Positions 1 through 9,378 are shown, counted from the stretch's first letter. The stretch is 64,000 nt of DNA from Vulcanimicrobiota bacterium (GCA_019637395.1 JAHBVR010000006.1:124001-188000), one strand, 5' to 3'. Notes: generated by a model from the sequence alone, not told the origin. Numbers and translations: made by a program.

Positions 1-3000
1 GTCAACGACGGCGGGAGCGGCCGGGGTCGAGGCGGAGCTGGGAGCAGCTCCAACTTCTACGTTCTGGCTGGGCGCGACCACCTGCTCGGGACGAACAAAG
101 GCAGCATTCCTCTGGCCAGTCGCCTGGGGCACATTGCCGGGCCCCGTCACCGGGCGGTTAACCGACGCTGGTGCCGGCGCGGAAGACGGAGCCGGAGCTT
201 CGGCGGTGGGCGGAGTCAACTGTGGTCCCGATTGGCTGACGGCATTTACCGGATTGGCGTTGGCCCTAGGCGGAGCCGGATTGGCGGCCGTGGGGGACTG
301 ACCGGGCTGAGAAGCCACCGAAGTTGGGGGTGCGCCCGCGGTGGTGGCCGCACCGGCGCTCACGGCGGCGGTCAAGTTCCTGGGAGCCGCGGCCGGGGCG
401 TTACTGGCCGTGGGGGTGGTGGCCGCCGGCTCACGGCCGGTCGGAGGCCCGGCCACTACGGCGGCGGGATTCGAGTTACTGGTGCCGGTCGGGGTAACCG
501 TTGCCTGGGCAGCGGGACGGCCCGTAAGAGGAGCGGTCGCCGGGGGCACCGCCGGAGCCGGAGCGGTTGCTGAAGGAGCGGGCGTTTCCACCGGTGCCTC
601 CTTGGTCCCGCTCGGAGCGGGCTGAGCCGGAGCAGAGGAGACCGGAGGCTTGGGCTGAGCCGGCCGAGTGACCGCGGCCACGGGAGGCTGCTCTTCGGAC
701 CTGATGCCGAGCTGGTTGGCAGCCGGTTGAACGTCGGCTGTCGGAGACTGATTGGCGGCGGCAGGCCGATTGGCAGCCGGCGCCGGGCTGGCCGCGGGCG
801 GCTGGTTGGCAGCCTTCGGAATGACCGCGGCCGGCGCAGGCTCATTCTTAGCGGTTGGAGCTGAAGCATCCGGTTGGGCCGGAGAAGTCGGCTGGGCCGG
901 CGCGGGGGCCACGGCATTCTTAGATGCGGGAGACTTGGGCTCGGCCACGGCGACCTTAGGCTCGGCGGGAGCAGCCTGTGCCTTCGGATCGGCGGGGACC
1001 TCTTTGCCGCCGGTCGGAGACGGGGCATCGCCAGCTTTGGGAGCCTCTGCGGTAACCGTGAGTTTGGGACTGGCCTCACCGGCCTTAGCGGTTGGAGCAA
1101 GAGTGGCCTTAGGAGCCGCAACCTCCTTGGGCGCAGTCTCGGGCTTCGGCACAGTTTCTGCCCTGGAAGCCGGAGTATTGCCATCGAGGGCCGGCTTGGG
1201 CGCGGCGGCTGGGGGACCGTCTTCCGCCTTGGCGACTTCAGCGGCCCTGGACGTAGCCGCACTGGCATTGGCCTCAGCACCCTTGATGTCGCCGGTTTTG
1301 ACATCTTTGACTTCACCGGTCTTGGGGTCCTTGATATCGCCGGTTTTGGCGTCTTTGACTTCACCGGTCTTGAGGTCCTTGATGTCGCCGGTTTGAGCGT
1401 CCTTGACTTCACCGGTCTTGAGGTCCTTGACCTCGCCGGTTTTGGCGTCTTTGACTTCACCGGTCTTGGGGTCCTTGACCTCGGTATTCTTGGCTTCCCC
1501 TTCTTTGGGAGTCTCGGTCTTCTTCTTGGCTGCTTCGATGGCCACATGGTCGTCGACCAGGCTGACATCCTTGCGATCGGCTCGAGCCCGGGCAACGCTG
1601 CTATCCACAGTGCCGTTGTCGCTGATCATGCTGACGTCGTCTTTTTTCTTGGGTGCGGGAGCGGAACCACCATCGTCTCCCTCGCCCGACGAAGAGGACT
1701 GATCCTTGATCTGGCTGTTGGCGGCCTCCTTGGGCTTAGACTCTGCTTTTTCGCTCTGGTCTTTGATCTGACTCAGAGAAGGGGCATCCTTATCCTTCTT
1801 AGGATTCTGAGCCTCCTGAATACGGCGCGCCTGCTCGGCTTGAGCATTGGCCAGGTCGTTGGCCTCCTTTTCCTTCTTGGACATCTTGGAGGTTTGCTCT
1901 TCGACCTTTTCACCATCCTCATTGACCTTGGTGACGGTGGTGGTGACGTTGCCTTTTTTGTCAGTGCTGGTGGCCACCACCGTGGAGGTTTTCTCTAAGT
2001 GGGCGCCTTTCTCGTCCTGTTTGACCGACAAGCTATCGACCACGACCACGTCTTTGCCGTCTTTGTTCTTGCCGGTCTTGGGATCGGGAGTGCCGGCCAA
2101 TTCGGCGACGGTCTTCTCCTGAGCACTCTGAGGCGGAGGAGTGGGAGCAGCCTCGGTGGGGGATGCTTCTTTGCCAGCCTCCTTAGGAGCTTCCTGATTG
2201 GCCGCATTCTTCGCAACAGGAGTGCCAGCATTGCCGGCTTTTCCCGCATCGGCTGCGGAACCGGCATTACCCGCCGAGCCGGAACTCGCAACTGTTTTAG
2301 CGGTGGCGACGGTCTCCTTGGACTCTTCCTTCTTTTCCTTTTTGCCCAGACCGAGCAGCTTCTTGGCACCGCTGACAACCTTGGCCAGGCCTTTGGGAGA
2401 CTCTTTCTTCTTGGCTTCAGCGGCCTTTCTGGCTTCCTCCGCCTTACGAGCTTCTTCCGCCTTCTTTTTCTCCTCGGCCAGACGGGCTTCTTCCGCCTTT
2501 TTAGCCTTTTCCAAAAGCTTCTTACCCTCTTTAGAGTTCGGGTCGATCGGCTTGCCCAGAGGGGCGTTCTGGAACTTCATCATCTGGTCAAAGGTGGAAC
2601 TGTAGAGCGAGCGGGAAGCGGCCGAGACATTGGGCGAGGAAAGCGCGTTGGGCAGATTCCACAGGGCGGCGGCGGCGTCCGGCACAGAGGAAGGAATGGC
2701 CAGCGGCAGCAGGTTGGCAGCGGCATCGGGAGAGGGGGCCGGCATGAGCGGCGGTTCCACGGCGGAACTACTGGGAAGCGGCATCAGCGGGCGCGGAGCT
2801 GGCGACATAAACGAGAACCAGCTATCGGCCAGACGGCGCTCGGTTTGCAAGTCACGGTTGGCGTTCCCGGCCAATTGCTGGAACTGGACCGCCCCGGGAA
2901 CGGCTGCGAAAACAACGGGGGGAGTCGACAAAATCAGCGGCGGCGGGGCCGGCTGAGTGGGCACGGTGATACTGATCGTCACCTTGCCGGGATTGGTCAC

Positions 3001-3012
3001 TTCTCCTGACAT
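1..3012 (-). CDS. very long low-complexity repeat protein, C-terminus outside window
   Basis: This frame is open without a stop from an ATG at 3012 to the left edge, so at least 1004 codons are present and the end is missing. A GGAGGAG ribosome site lies just upstream of the ATG. There is no signal peptide or membrane segment. The order is: a Pro/Ala-rich N-terminus of about 165 residues; a Lys/Glu/Ala-rich stretch likely to form a charged helix or coiled coil (about 165-220); a mixed acidic/basic region; eight tandem KDxKTGEV-type octapeptides near residues 513-576; and a Pro/Ala/Thr-rich tail. No enzymatic domain is recognised. It may be a cytoplasmic structural or scaffold protein, or one exported by an unusual route. 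The long open frames on the opposite strand are composition artefacts. Confidence 0.75.
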   Translation of the reverse strand, partial: MSGEVTNPGKVTISITVPTQPAPPPLILSTPPVVFAAVPGAVQFQQLAGNANRDLQTERRLADSWFSFMSPAPRPLMPLPSSSAVEPPLMPAPSPDAAANLLPLAIPSSVPDAAAALWNLPNALSSPNVSAASRSLYSSTFDQMMKFQNAPLGKPIDPNSKEGKKLLEKAKKAEEARLAEEKKKAEEARKAEEARKAAEAKKKESPKGLAKVVSGAKKLLGLGKKEKKEESKETVATAKTVASSGSAGNAGSAADAGKAGNAGTPVAKNAANQEAPKEAGKEASPTEAAPTPPPQSAQEKTVAELAGTPDPKTGKNKDGKDVVVVDSLSVKQDEKGAHLEKTSTVVATSTDKKGNVTTTVTKVNEDGEKVEEQTSKMSKKEKEANDLANAQAEQARRIQEAQNPKKDKDAPSLSQIKDQSEKAESKPKEAANSQIKDQSSSSGEGDDGGSAPAPKKKDDVSMISDNGTVDSSVARARADRKDVSLVDDHVAIEAAKKKTETPKEGEAKNTEVKDPKTGEVKDAKTGEVKDLKTGEVKDAQTGDIKDLKTGEVKDAKTGDIKDPKTGEVKDVKTGDIKGAEANASAATSRAAEVAKAEDGPPAAAPKPALDGNTPASRAETVPKPETAPKEVAAPKATLAPTAKAGEASPKLTVTAEAPKAGDAPSPTGGKEVPADPKAQAAPAEPKVAVAEPKSPASKNAVAPAPAQPTSPAQPDASAPTAKNEPAPAAVIPKAANQPPAASPAPAANRPAAANQSPTADVQPAANQLGIRSEEQPPVAAVTRPAQPKPPVSSAPAQPAPSGTKEAPVETPAPSATAPAPAVPPATAPLTGRPAAQATVTPTGTSNSNPAAVVAGPPTGREPAATTPTASNAPAAAPRNLTAAVSAGAATTAGAPPTSVASQPGQSPTAANPAPPRANANPVNAVSQSGPQLTPPTAEAPAPSSAPAPASVNRPVTGPGNVPQATGQRNAAFVRPEQVVAPSQNVEVGAAPSSASTPAAPAVVD
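1285..1476 (-). repeat. 24-bp tandem repeat encoding KDxKTGEV/KDxKTGDI octapeptides
   Basis: Eight in-frame 24-bp units lie back to back inside the long low-complexity gene. Each encodes KD-x-[KQ]TG followed by EV or DI, where x is P, A, L or V. Codons vary slightly between units, so the array is diverged rather than freshly duplicated. The period is a multiple of three and the frame is kept throughout, so this is a protein repeat and not a CRISPR array. Confidence 0.85.
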
Positions 3013-3260
3013 TACGACTCCTCCAACGGTTGCCCGGCGTCCCAAATAGGCTTTCGCCTTTTGCGCTCTTCCTGGCGAATGACCATGCACGCATAGTCTG
3101 TTTTAGGATAGCAACCCCAACTCGGGATAAACAATCCGTTAGTGCTAATTCTTGTTAAAGAATGAGGGCCGAGAAACGAGATATCTTCGGGAAAACGCAG
3201 ACGCCGACTCGGCCCGAAGGCGGTCGGCGTACGTTTAGTAAGTTGATACTATACTGAAGT

Positions 3261-3821
3261 TCAGGCGAGCTGAAGTTGAGCTACGGGCTGATCGACCTGA
3301 GTGGCCTGCACGTGGGCCGGAGCCACCTTCACGTAGCGGAGAGAATCGAGGTCGACAAAGTGGTTGCCCTCCTGGTCTTCGAACTGAAAGGCGGGACGGG
3401 CTTCGCTGGCGGCACCGAGCTGGACCACGCAAACACGGGCCATCAGCGGGGGACCACCGTGGATGCTGCTGAAGACGAGCAGCGGGTAGCCGGGCTGCTC
3501 TTGAAAAATGATGCGGCCGGTGGGCAGTGAAACGAGGAAATTCCCGTTGGGGCGTTCCTCTTGAACAATGCCGCTGCGCGGGTTGAGGATGCGCACATTA
3601 CCGGTGTCATAGCGGCGAAGCTTATTGCCATTGGGCAGCTCCTGCTCGTCATAGCGACTGAAACTGTCTTGAATATTGGCGAAGGGATTGACGGAGGCGG
3701 TGGCGCTGGCCGGCGAGCCCTGTCCACCCGTCATGAGGTTGGCCTGCTCGATGGCGGCCAACAAGGCGGCGAAGCCACGGATCAAATCTTTGCTGTTCCC
3801 TAGCAAGTTTAAAGCGTCCAT
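3261..3821 (-). CDS. small protein with glycine-periodic beta-repeat core
   Basis: The 186-residue protein starts at an ATG at 3821 preceded by AGGAGG; two ATGs further upstream (3857, 3854) lack a ribosome site. Residues 1-30 look helical. From about residue 62 to 111, turns ending in glycine recur at 65, 74, 84, 93, 102 and 111, with alternating hydrophobic and polar residues between them. This pattern suggests consecutive short beta-hairpins, as in single-layer sheets of the TCP10/G-box type; that comparison is an inference from pattern only. The C-terminus is Gln/Val-rich. It lies upstream of the repeat-rich gene on the same strand, 248 bp away, so the two may be functionally linked. Function is unknown. 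Confidence 0.7.
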   Translation of the reverse strand: MDALNLLGNSKDLIRGFAALLAAIEQANLMTGGQGSPASATASVNPFANIQDSFSRYDEQELPNGNKLRRYDTGNVRILNPRSGIVQEERPNGNFLVSLPTGRIIFQEQPGYPLLVFSSIHGGPPLMARVCVVQLGAASEARPAFQFEDQEGNHFVDLDSLRYVKVAPAHVQATQVDQPVAQLQLA

Positions 3822-3921
3822 GTTTTCCGGCTCGCCTCCTCTCTCTGACTCCATCATCTTAGGCGGAGGCAGACAAGAGCCGGCTAAATGACCGGTCGGG
3901 CCTGTTAACGTTTTGTGAAGG

Positions 3922-5649
3922 TCAGGTTACATTCTTGAGCTGCACGTCCAGGCGTACCTCGACCTCAAACAGGCGCGGCCAGGGCAAAACGACCTGCAGA
4001 TCCATCGGTCCCAGGCGCGCCGGGCCACGCTTGCCCGGCAACTGGATGAGCCGATTCTCGAAGCGATTCCGGTACAGGCGCTGGGCCCAATCGATCAGAT
4101 CCACGCGGACCTGACGGCCCAGAGTCAAGTAGGGGCTGGTCAGCGGATCGGGGTTAGGGGAAAGACCTCTGGCGCGAGGGTAATACTCGCCCCTGACCAT
4201 AGTCTGATAGCCGTAGTCATCCACCAGGCGGGCCAACAAGAAGGCCAGGTGCAAGCGGGCGCTCTCTTTAGCTCTGGCAATCGGCCAACGGCGAGCCTGC
4301 CGGTCGGCCAGACGGCGCACCACCACATGCGCCACCACCGTACCCAGGGCGTTGGCGGGGGTATTCCAGGCGGCGAAGCCCTCCAATTCGGTTAAAGGAA
4401 CGCGGTCCAGGACCGCCTCGGCCAGATACGGGTCCATTCGGTTAATCAAGGCCAGATCAGCCACGGCGGTGAGGCGGCCCCGCACCACGGACTCGCGGAT
4501 GCGCTCGGCGAAATCGTAGGACTTGGGCTGCTGCTCGGGACCTGGTATGGTAAAGGGCTCGGCGCTGGGCACCTGAATCAACAGCCGGACCTCGCCTCGC
4601 TCAGGCACGGGTCGGGCGCCACAGAGAGCCAGATGGTCCTCCACCATCGACTGCAGAGGGTGGCTTTCCAACGGTGGAATCCTCCGTTCGCTGCCGGCCT
4701 CCGAATACTCGAGCTCGATAGTGGGATGGCAGTCGTGAAGCTCCGCCAGTTGTCCAGCCAGCATGTCCATGGTCAGCTCGTCGGCCCCCGAACCCAGCCA
4801 GACTTTGCTTTCCAGCTTATGCTGGTGAACCTGGGCGCGCACTTCTCGCTGCTCCGCAAAATGCAGTCCCTGGCTGGAGGAATCGTCCTGTCCGATGACC
4901 AGGCGGTCGATCACACCCTGACGGGTGAGTTCCTCCAGCCGCAGCAGGACCTTCAGGTTGCGCTGGCGGACCTGCAGATATTCGCTGACCCAGCGGGCCG
5001 GGACTCCCGCCGGAGGAGGGCTGGAACGATCGGCTTTGGCGGCCCAGGTGGCCAGCGCCGTCTCGAAAGGCGCCTGCCCCTCCGAGGTGCGCAGATAGAG
5101 GCGTGGGATGGTGCTCAAAACTTCCAGATGAAAGCCGCGCTGCTGGAGTTCCGCCAGCACTCCCAGGCGTTCCAGCGCTTCGGTTTCGGTCACGGCCGCG
5201 TTGCGTGAGGCCACCAGGCCCCCGTAACAAAGCATATCGGAGGAGATAATCAGGTGGTCTCCTCGCCGGGCCTGCTCCCGCAACCACCCGGCAAAGCGGT
5301 CGCACTGTCCGGGATTCAACCAGGAACCCAACCAGTGGCCGGGCGGCGTGACGATCTCCGCCTGAGCGATGCCCGCCAACTGTCTGACGAAGAGCACGTT
5401 GCACGGCCGATTATCCAGCGGCAGCAGCAAAAATCGCTCCCGGGCCAGACCGCGCGGCGGCTGGCCCTCTCCAGGATGTGCTAACAATTGGCGGGTGTGG
5501 AGCCCGCTTGCTGGCGACCGAGTGTCAAACCGCGTGTTCGGGGCGCAACCTCGAACGCCCGTTTTTGCACCACTAACACCTGGGCAGGGCCAATTTTTGG
5601 CCAGAACCGGCAGAGGGACCAGCAGACACAGCAACAGCAGCTTTTTCAT
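3922..5649 (-). CDS. secreted DUF4127 family protein
   Basis: This 575-residue protein begins with a typical Sec signal peptide (MKK, then a Leu-rich core ending near residue 17). At about residue 73 it has LLLPLDNRPCN, matching the conserved opening motif (LPLDxRPxN) of DUF4127 proteins, and its length is usual for that family. Later conserved-looking segments include a GQDDSS stretch near the middle. Family members are exported proteins of unknown function found in Firmicutes and other phyla. The gene is followed on the same strand by the repeat genes and preceded by two PilZ genes. The family call is from motif recognition; no biochemical role can be given. Confidence 0.75.
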   Translation of the reverse strand: MKKLLLLCLLVPLPVLAKNWPCPGVSGAKTGVRGCAPNTRFDTRSPASGLHTRQLLAHPGEGQPPRGLARERFLLLPLDNRPCNVLFVRQLAGIAQAEIVTPPGHWLGSWLNPGQCDRFAGWLREQARRGDHLIISSDMLCYGGLVASRNAAVTETEALERLGVLAELQQRGFHLEVLSTIPRLYLRTSEGQAPFETALATWAAKADRSSPPPAGVPARWVSEYLQVRQRNLKVLLRLEELTRQGVIDRLVIGQDDSSSQGLHFAEQREVRAQVHQHKLESKVWLGSGADELTMDMLAGQLAELHDCHPTIELEYSEAGSERRIPPLESHPLQSMVEDHLALCGARPVPERGEVRLLIQVPSAEPFTIPGPEQQPKSYDFAERIRESVVRGRLTAVADLALINRMDPYLAEAVLDRVPLTELEGFAAWNTPANALGTVVAHVVVRRLADRQARRWPIARAKESARLHLAFLLARLVDDYGYQTMVRGEYYPRARGLSPNPDPLTSPYLTLGRQVRVDLIDWAQRLYRNRFENRLIQLPGKRGPARLGPMDLQVVLPWPRLFEVEVRLDVQLKNVT

Positions 5650-5666
5650 CGGCCAGCCTTGCCCAG

Positions 5667-6107
5667 TTAGCCGTGTTTGCCAAACTTCCAGGGAGAAGAA
5701 AGGTCGAGAACCTTGCCTTCCTCCCGATGAGCTTCTTTCCGTATAAAATCTTCCAGCCGCTGGGCGTCTGCATCCGACATGTCGAGAAATTGAAAGCCGA
5801 TTTCGAACATGCCGGAGACGGCCAGTTCCTTTTGCCAGGCAACCCTGGCCTGGAAAACCAACGGCTGATCTTTAGCACTCAAGAACAAAGACAGCTCTTG
5901 CTGGTCCAGTTCGGGCAGTCGCGTCTGATGAGTAGCCTTGAGGCCGCTGCGACTGATATTGATGACGAAGATACGGGCGCGAACGCTCTCTTCGCCGCTC
6001 CCAAGTACGGCCCCCAGCACCTTATTGAGTCGATATTCACAGCGGCGCTCGGCTGGTGCGACCTCCGCAACCGGCTCGACAGCATTCCCCTCTACGCTCT
6101 CGGACAT
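5667..6107 (-). CDS. PilZ domain protein
   Basis: This is a 146-residue single-domain protein. The PilZ c-di-GMP-binding signature is visible: an arginine-rich ERRCEYR segment (RxxxR) near residue 22, followed by the INISRSG box (D/NxSxxG) near residue 50. Both halves of the ligand-binding motif are intact, so c-di-GMP binding is plausible. PilZ proteins act as cytoplasmic receptors controlling pili, exopolysaccharide or motility. Its neighbour at 6141-6887 is a two-domain PilZ protein on the same strand 33 bp away, and type IV pilus genes occur further along the window. Confidence 0.85.
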   Translation of the reverse strand: MSESVEGNAVEPVAEVAPAERRCEYRLNKVLGAVLGSGEESVRARIFVINISRSGLKATHQTRLPELDQQELSLFLSAKDQPLVFQARVAWQKELAVSGMFEIGFQFLDMSDADAQRLEDFIRKEAHREEGKVLDLSSPWKFGKHG

Positions 6108-6140
6108 GAGGGAGACTTCCCGGTCGCCTGAAGGATGCCT

Positions 6141-6887
6141 CTAGGTAGGGGAACTCTGATTGATCATGTTGATGACGTAGTTGCCCAGCAGCTTGACCTG
6201 AGACGAGTCGATGGATCCGAACTGCAGACTGGTCAAGGCCAGGCCGCTCTCGGGATCGCTGCGCTGTTCAATGACGGTGGCGGGCAGGCGTAAAGTCGGC
6301 AAAATGCGCCACAACGACATCTCAACCGTGACCACCTGGCCTTTCTCCAGACCCTGGGGCGACTCGAGCAGGCACCCACCGATACCGATATTCACCAACC
6401 GGGCTTCCGAGACCACCACCTCCGATTCCTGGAAGATGCGCGAAGGTATGGAAGCATCCACCCGGATAAATTTCCGACGCTGATAGGTGCGGGTGTCGTC
6501 AAAGCCGATTTCGGTCAACAAGAAGCGCACCCAGGAGCGCCGCATGTTCTCGCGGCTATCCACGTAGCGGGCTCCGGCCACCAGATCGCGGCCGGATTTC
6601 TGGACCCAGGCCACCTGCACACGCACCGGACCGGCTTCAGCGCCCTCCACCGTGGAAGCGTAACGCAATTCGACTTCCTGACCCTGGACCAGCGGAGCTT
6701 CCATCGATTTCAGGCGCAGCCCGTCGACTCCCAACTCGGTAACGATGGCCTTGTGATCCTGGTCGCCCATATGAGCCCGCACCTGGGCATAGCTTTTGAC
6801 GCGCAGACCACGCCGCTTCTCGACCAGCGTGTTGCTGATCTCCTGGGCATCCATGGACTCGATGGATTGAATTACATTCCTGAGCAT
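6141..6887 (-). CDS. tandem PilZ domain protein
   Basis: About 248 residues with two PilZ-like modules. The first has RRGLR near residue 28, but its second box reads ELGVDG, so the Asn/Asp and Ser positions are changed. The second has RRKFIR near residue 140 and NIGIGG, with the Ser replaced by Gly. The two halves are joined by a segment resembling YcgR-type architecture (a flagellar-brake-like domain followed by PilZ), but the first half also carries PilZ-like features. c-di-GMP binding, if any, probably rests on the second module. I chose ATG 6887; a TTG at 6893 is also possible and neither has a strong ribosome site. It is probably co-transcribed with the PilZ gene at 5667. Confidence 0.75.
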   Translation of the reverse strand: MLRNVIQSIESMDAQEISNTLVEKRRGLRVKSYAQVRAHMGDQDHKAIVTELGVDGLRLKSMEAPLVQGQEVELRYASTVEGAEAGPVRVQVAWVQKSGRDLVAGARYVDSRENMRRSWVRFLLTEIGFDDTRTYQRRKFIRVDASIPSRIFQESEVVVSEARLVNIGIGGCLLESPQGLEKGQVVTVEMSLWRILPTLRLPATVIEQRSDPESGLALTSLQFGSIDSSQVKLLGNYVINMINQSSPT

Positions 6888-7007
6888 TCTCAAGAGTTAA
6901 CCAAAGTACGCCCGCGGCCCTCTCGAACGAATCGGCAAACAAGCTGAAGGCGTTCTCTGGAGGCCCTCCGAATAACTTCGGGTTTTTAAACAAGTTGGAG
7001 GTTTTTT

Positions 7008-8363
7008 GTGGCAAGCAACGTTCAGGACTCCGTAACCAATCAATCCGTCATCGACAAGAACAAGGAATTCAGCCTGTTCTCCTGGTCGGCCCAGGCTTCG
7101 GTCAACCCGATCCCGGTGGCCACCGCCAAAGGCATCCACTTCTGGGATATGGAGGAGAAGCGTTACATGGACTTCTCTTCCCAGTTGATGAACGTCAACG
7201 TGGGCCACGGACACCCCAAAATTATCGAAGCCATTGCCAGGCAAGCCGAGGAATTGCAGTTCGTTTATCCCGGCATGGCCAGCAAAGTCCGTGGCGAGGC
7301 CGCCGAGATGCTCGCCTCCGTCACCCCGGCCGGCCTGAAGAAAAGCTTTTTTAGCCTGGGCGGCGCGGAGGCCGTCGAGAATGCCATGAAAATGGCCCGC
7401 CTCTATACTGGCCGCCAGAAGATCATCACCCGCTATCGCAGCTTCCACGGCGCCGGTTTCGGATCCATGACGGCCGGCGGCGACCCGCGCCGACTGGCCA
7501 ACGAGCCGGGAGTTCCCTGGATTGTGCGCATTCAGGACCCCTACTCCTACCGCAGCCCCATTTATCGCCACTGCACGCCGGAACAGGGCGACATGATCCT
7601 GGTCGACTTGCTCGAGGAAACCATCGAGATGGAAGGCCCGAACAACGTAGCCGCCATTCTGCTGGAGGGCTACAACGGTTCCTCCGGCCTGATCGCCCCG
7701 AGTACCCCTAAGTACTGGCACCGGGTGCGGGAAATCTGCGACCGCTACGGCATCGTACTCATCGTGGACGAAGTGATGAGCGGTTTCGGCCGCACAGGCA
7801 AATGGTTCGGCATCGACAACTACGGCATCTCGCCCGATATCATGGCCATGGCCAAAGGTCTCACCTGCGGCTACGTGCCCATGGGCGCCACCATCGTCAA
7901 CGAGAAGATCGGCAAGCACTTCGACACCAACCAGTTGTGGTGCGGACTCACCTACAGCAGCTACCCGGTCGGTTGCGCGGCCGCGCTGGCCTGCATGAAG
8001 GTTTACCAGGAGGAGAATCTCATCGAGAATGCCGCCAAGATGGGCAAAGTGCTCGAAGCCGGCCTGCGCAAACTGCAAGAAAAGCACGTATGCATCGGCG
8101 ATGTGCGCGGCATCGGCCTCTTCTGGTTGGTGGAACTGGTCAAGAATCGCCAGACCAAGGAGCCCATGAACGGCTTCAACAAGCCGGTCAGCGAACCCAT
8201 GGGCAAGGTGGCGGCGCGCCTCAAAGAACTGGGCATGAGCACCTTCGTGCGCTGGGACTGGGTCTTCGCCGTGCCTCCGCTGTGCATCACCGAGGAGCAA
8301 CTGAACGAAGGCCTGGCCATCATCGACGATGCGCTAAGTCTGGCGGATCCTTACTGCAGCTAA
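7008..8363 (+). CDS. class III PLP-dependent aminotransferase
   Basis: The 451-residue enzyme starts at GTG 7008, with TTGGAGG six bases upstream. Class III (omega-amino acid) aminotransferase hallmarks are present: DEVMSGFGRTGKW, and the PLP lysine K283 in AMAKGL. Closest by eye to taurine/beta-alanine/4-aminobutyrate-type enzymes, but the substrate cannot be set. It is a clear paralogue of the enzyme at 60992-62275: segments such as GDPRR, DPYxYR and GFGRTGKWF are shared, though it lacks the four-cysteine patch seen there. Its TAA stop overlaps the TAG stop of convergent trpD. Confidence 0.85.
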   Translation: MASNVQDSVTNQSVIDKNKEFSLFSWSAQASVNPIPVATAKGIHFWDMEEKRYMDFSSQLMNVNVGHGHPKIIEAIARQAEELQFVYPGMASKVRGEAAEMLASVTPAGLKKSFFSLGGAEAVENAMKMARLYTGRQKIITRYRSFHGAGFGSMTAGGDPRRLANEPGVPWIVRIQDPYSYRSPIYRHCTPEQGDMILVDLLEETIEMEGPNNVAAILLEGYNGSSGLIAPSTPKYWHRVREICDRYGIVLIVDEVMSGFGRTGKWFGIDNYGISPDIMAMAKGLTCGYVPMGATIVNEKIGKHFDTNQLWCGLTYSSYPVGCAAALACMKVYQEENLIENAAKMGKVLEAGLRKLQEKHVCIGDVRGIGLFWLVELVKNRQTKEPMNGFNKPVSEPMGKVAARLKELGMSTFVRWDWVFAVPPLCITEEQLNEGLAIIDDALSLADPYCS

Positions 8364-9376
8364 TCGACCTGAGCGCGGGGCAGGCTTTCCAGCCAGTTCC
8401 AGACTATGCCGCTGCGAAGGAGTTCCTGGCTGGTAGCCAGGGCCTCCTTCCAGTCGGCGGCCAGACCACCCACCAGCAGGACGGCGGCGGCGTTGAGGGC
8501 CACGGCGGGGGTGGCGGGGTGATGCTCGCCGCGCAGGATCAGGCGGCTTAATCCGGCATTATAGTCAGGTGCTCCGCCCCTCAAGGCTTCCAGCGGAACG
8601 GGTGCCAGACCCAATTCGGCGGGGTCGAGCCAACTGGCCTGCACTTCCCCGTTCTCGACCAGGCACACCTGATTGGGGCCGTGCAGCACCAGTTCGTCCA
8701 CGCCGCCGTGACCGCATACCACCAGGGCTCTCTCCACCCCCATTTGAGCCAGTACCCAGGCAATGGGCTGGCACCAGCGTGGCTCCGGCACGCCGATCAC
8801 CTGTAGAGGTGGACGGCACGGATTGGTGAGGGGGCCCAGCAGATTGAAAATGGTGCGGATACCCAGGGAGCGCCGAACTTGCATCACGCGAGCCGTAGCG
8901 GAATGAAAGAAAGGGGCAAAGAGAAAGGCGAACTTGCGCTCCTGCAAGGACTTGCGCACGTCTTCAGGGCTCTCTTGCAGAGGCAGACCCAATTCCTCCA
9001 CCAAGTCAGCACTACCACATTCCGAGGTGACTGAACGATTCCCATGTTTGGCCACACAGAGACCGGCGGCGGCGGCCACAAAAGCGGAAAGCGTCGAAAG
9101 ATTCAGGGTGGCAGAACCGTCTCCGCCCGTGCCACAGGTATCCACACAACGCAGGCCGGTCGTGTCCACCGGCCGGGCCATGGCCTGCAGAGCCTCGGCA
9201 CAGCCCCAAATCTCTTCGCGAGTTTCCCCCTTGACCCGCAGGGCCATCAAGAAGGCGCCGATTTGAGCCTCGCGAGCTGTCTCCTTGGCCAGCTCGCGAG
9301 TGGCCTCACGGGCCTGTTCTCTAGAAAGAGAACACCCCTGACTGAGCAGGTGCAAAGCGGTCTGTAGGGCGCTCAC
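8360..9376 (-). CDS. trpD: anthranilate phosphoribosyltransferase
   Basis: TrpD transfers a phosphoribosyl group from PRPP to anthranilate, the second step of tryptophan synthesis, in the cytoplasm. The 338-residue length is normal. Recognisable motifs are DTCGTGGDG (PRPP-binding glycine loop), KHGNRSVTS, a conserved ARVMQVRRSLGIRT segment and NLLGPLTNP. No other trp gene is in the window, so it is either unlinked or serves as a TrpD family member in another pathway. The gene directly follows the zincin at 9379 on the same strand with a two-base gap, which suggests translational coupling. Confidence 0.92.
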   Translation of the reverse strand: MSALQTALHLLSQGCSLSREQAREATRELAKETAREAQIGAFLMALRVKGETREEIWGCAEALQAMARPVDTTGLRCVDTCGTGGDGSATLNLSTLSAFVAAAAGLCVAKHGNRSVTSECGSADLVEELGLPLQESPEDVRKSLQERKFAFLFAPFFHSATARVMQVRRSLGIRTIFNLLGPLTNPCRPPLQVIGVPEPRWCQPIAWVLAQMGVERALVVCGHGGVDELVLHGPNQVCLVENGEVQASWLDPAELGLAPVPLEALRGGAPDYNAGLSRLILRGEHHPATPAVALNAAAVLLVGGLAADWKEALATSQELLRSGIVWNWLESLPRAQVD

Positions 9377-9378
9377 GG

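Noticed and set aside
1285-1476. Direct repeats that might be a CRISPR array
   Set aside because: The 24-bp units are contiguous without spacers and encode in-frame octapeptides.
232-3009. Several long plus-strand frames and a 379-codon minus-strand frame (456-1595) across the first 3 kb
   Set aside because: They read as Arg/Gly/Pro-rich or Ser/Pro-rich noise, and are shadows of the uninterrupted minus-strand gene with its ribosome site and ordered repeats.
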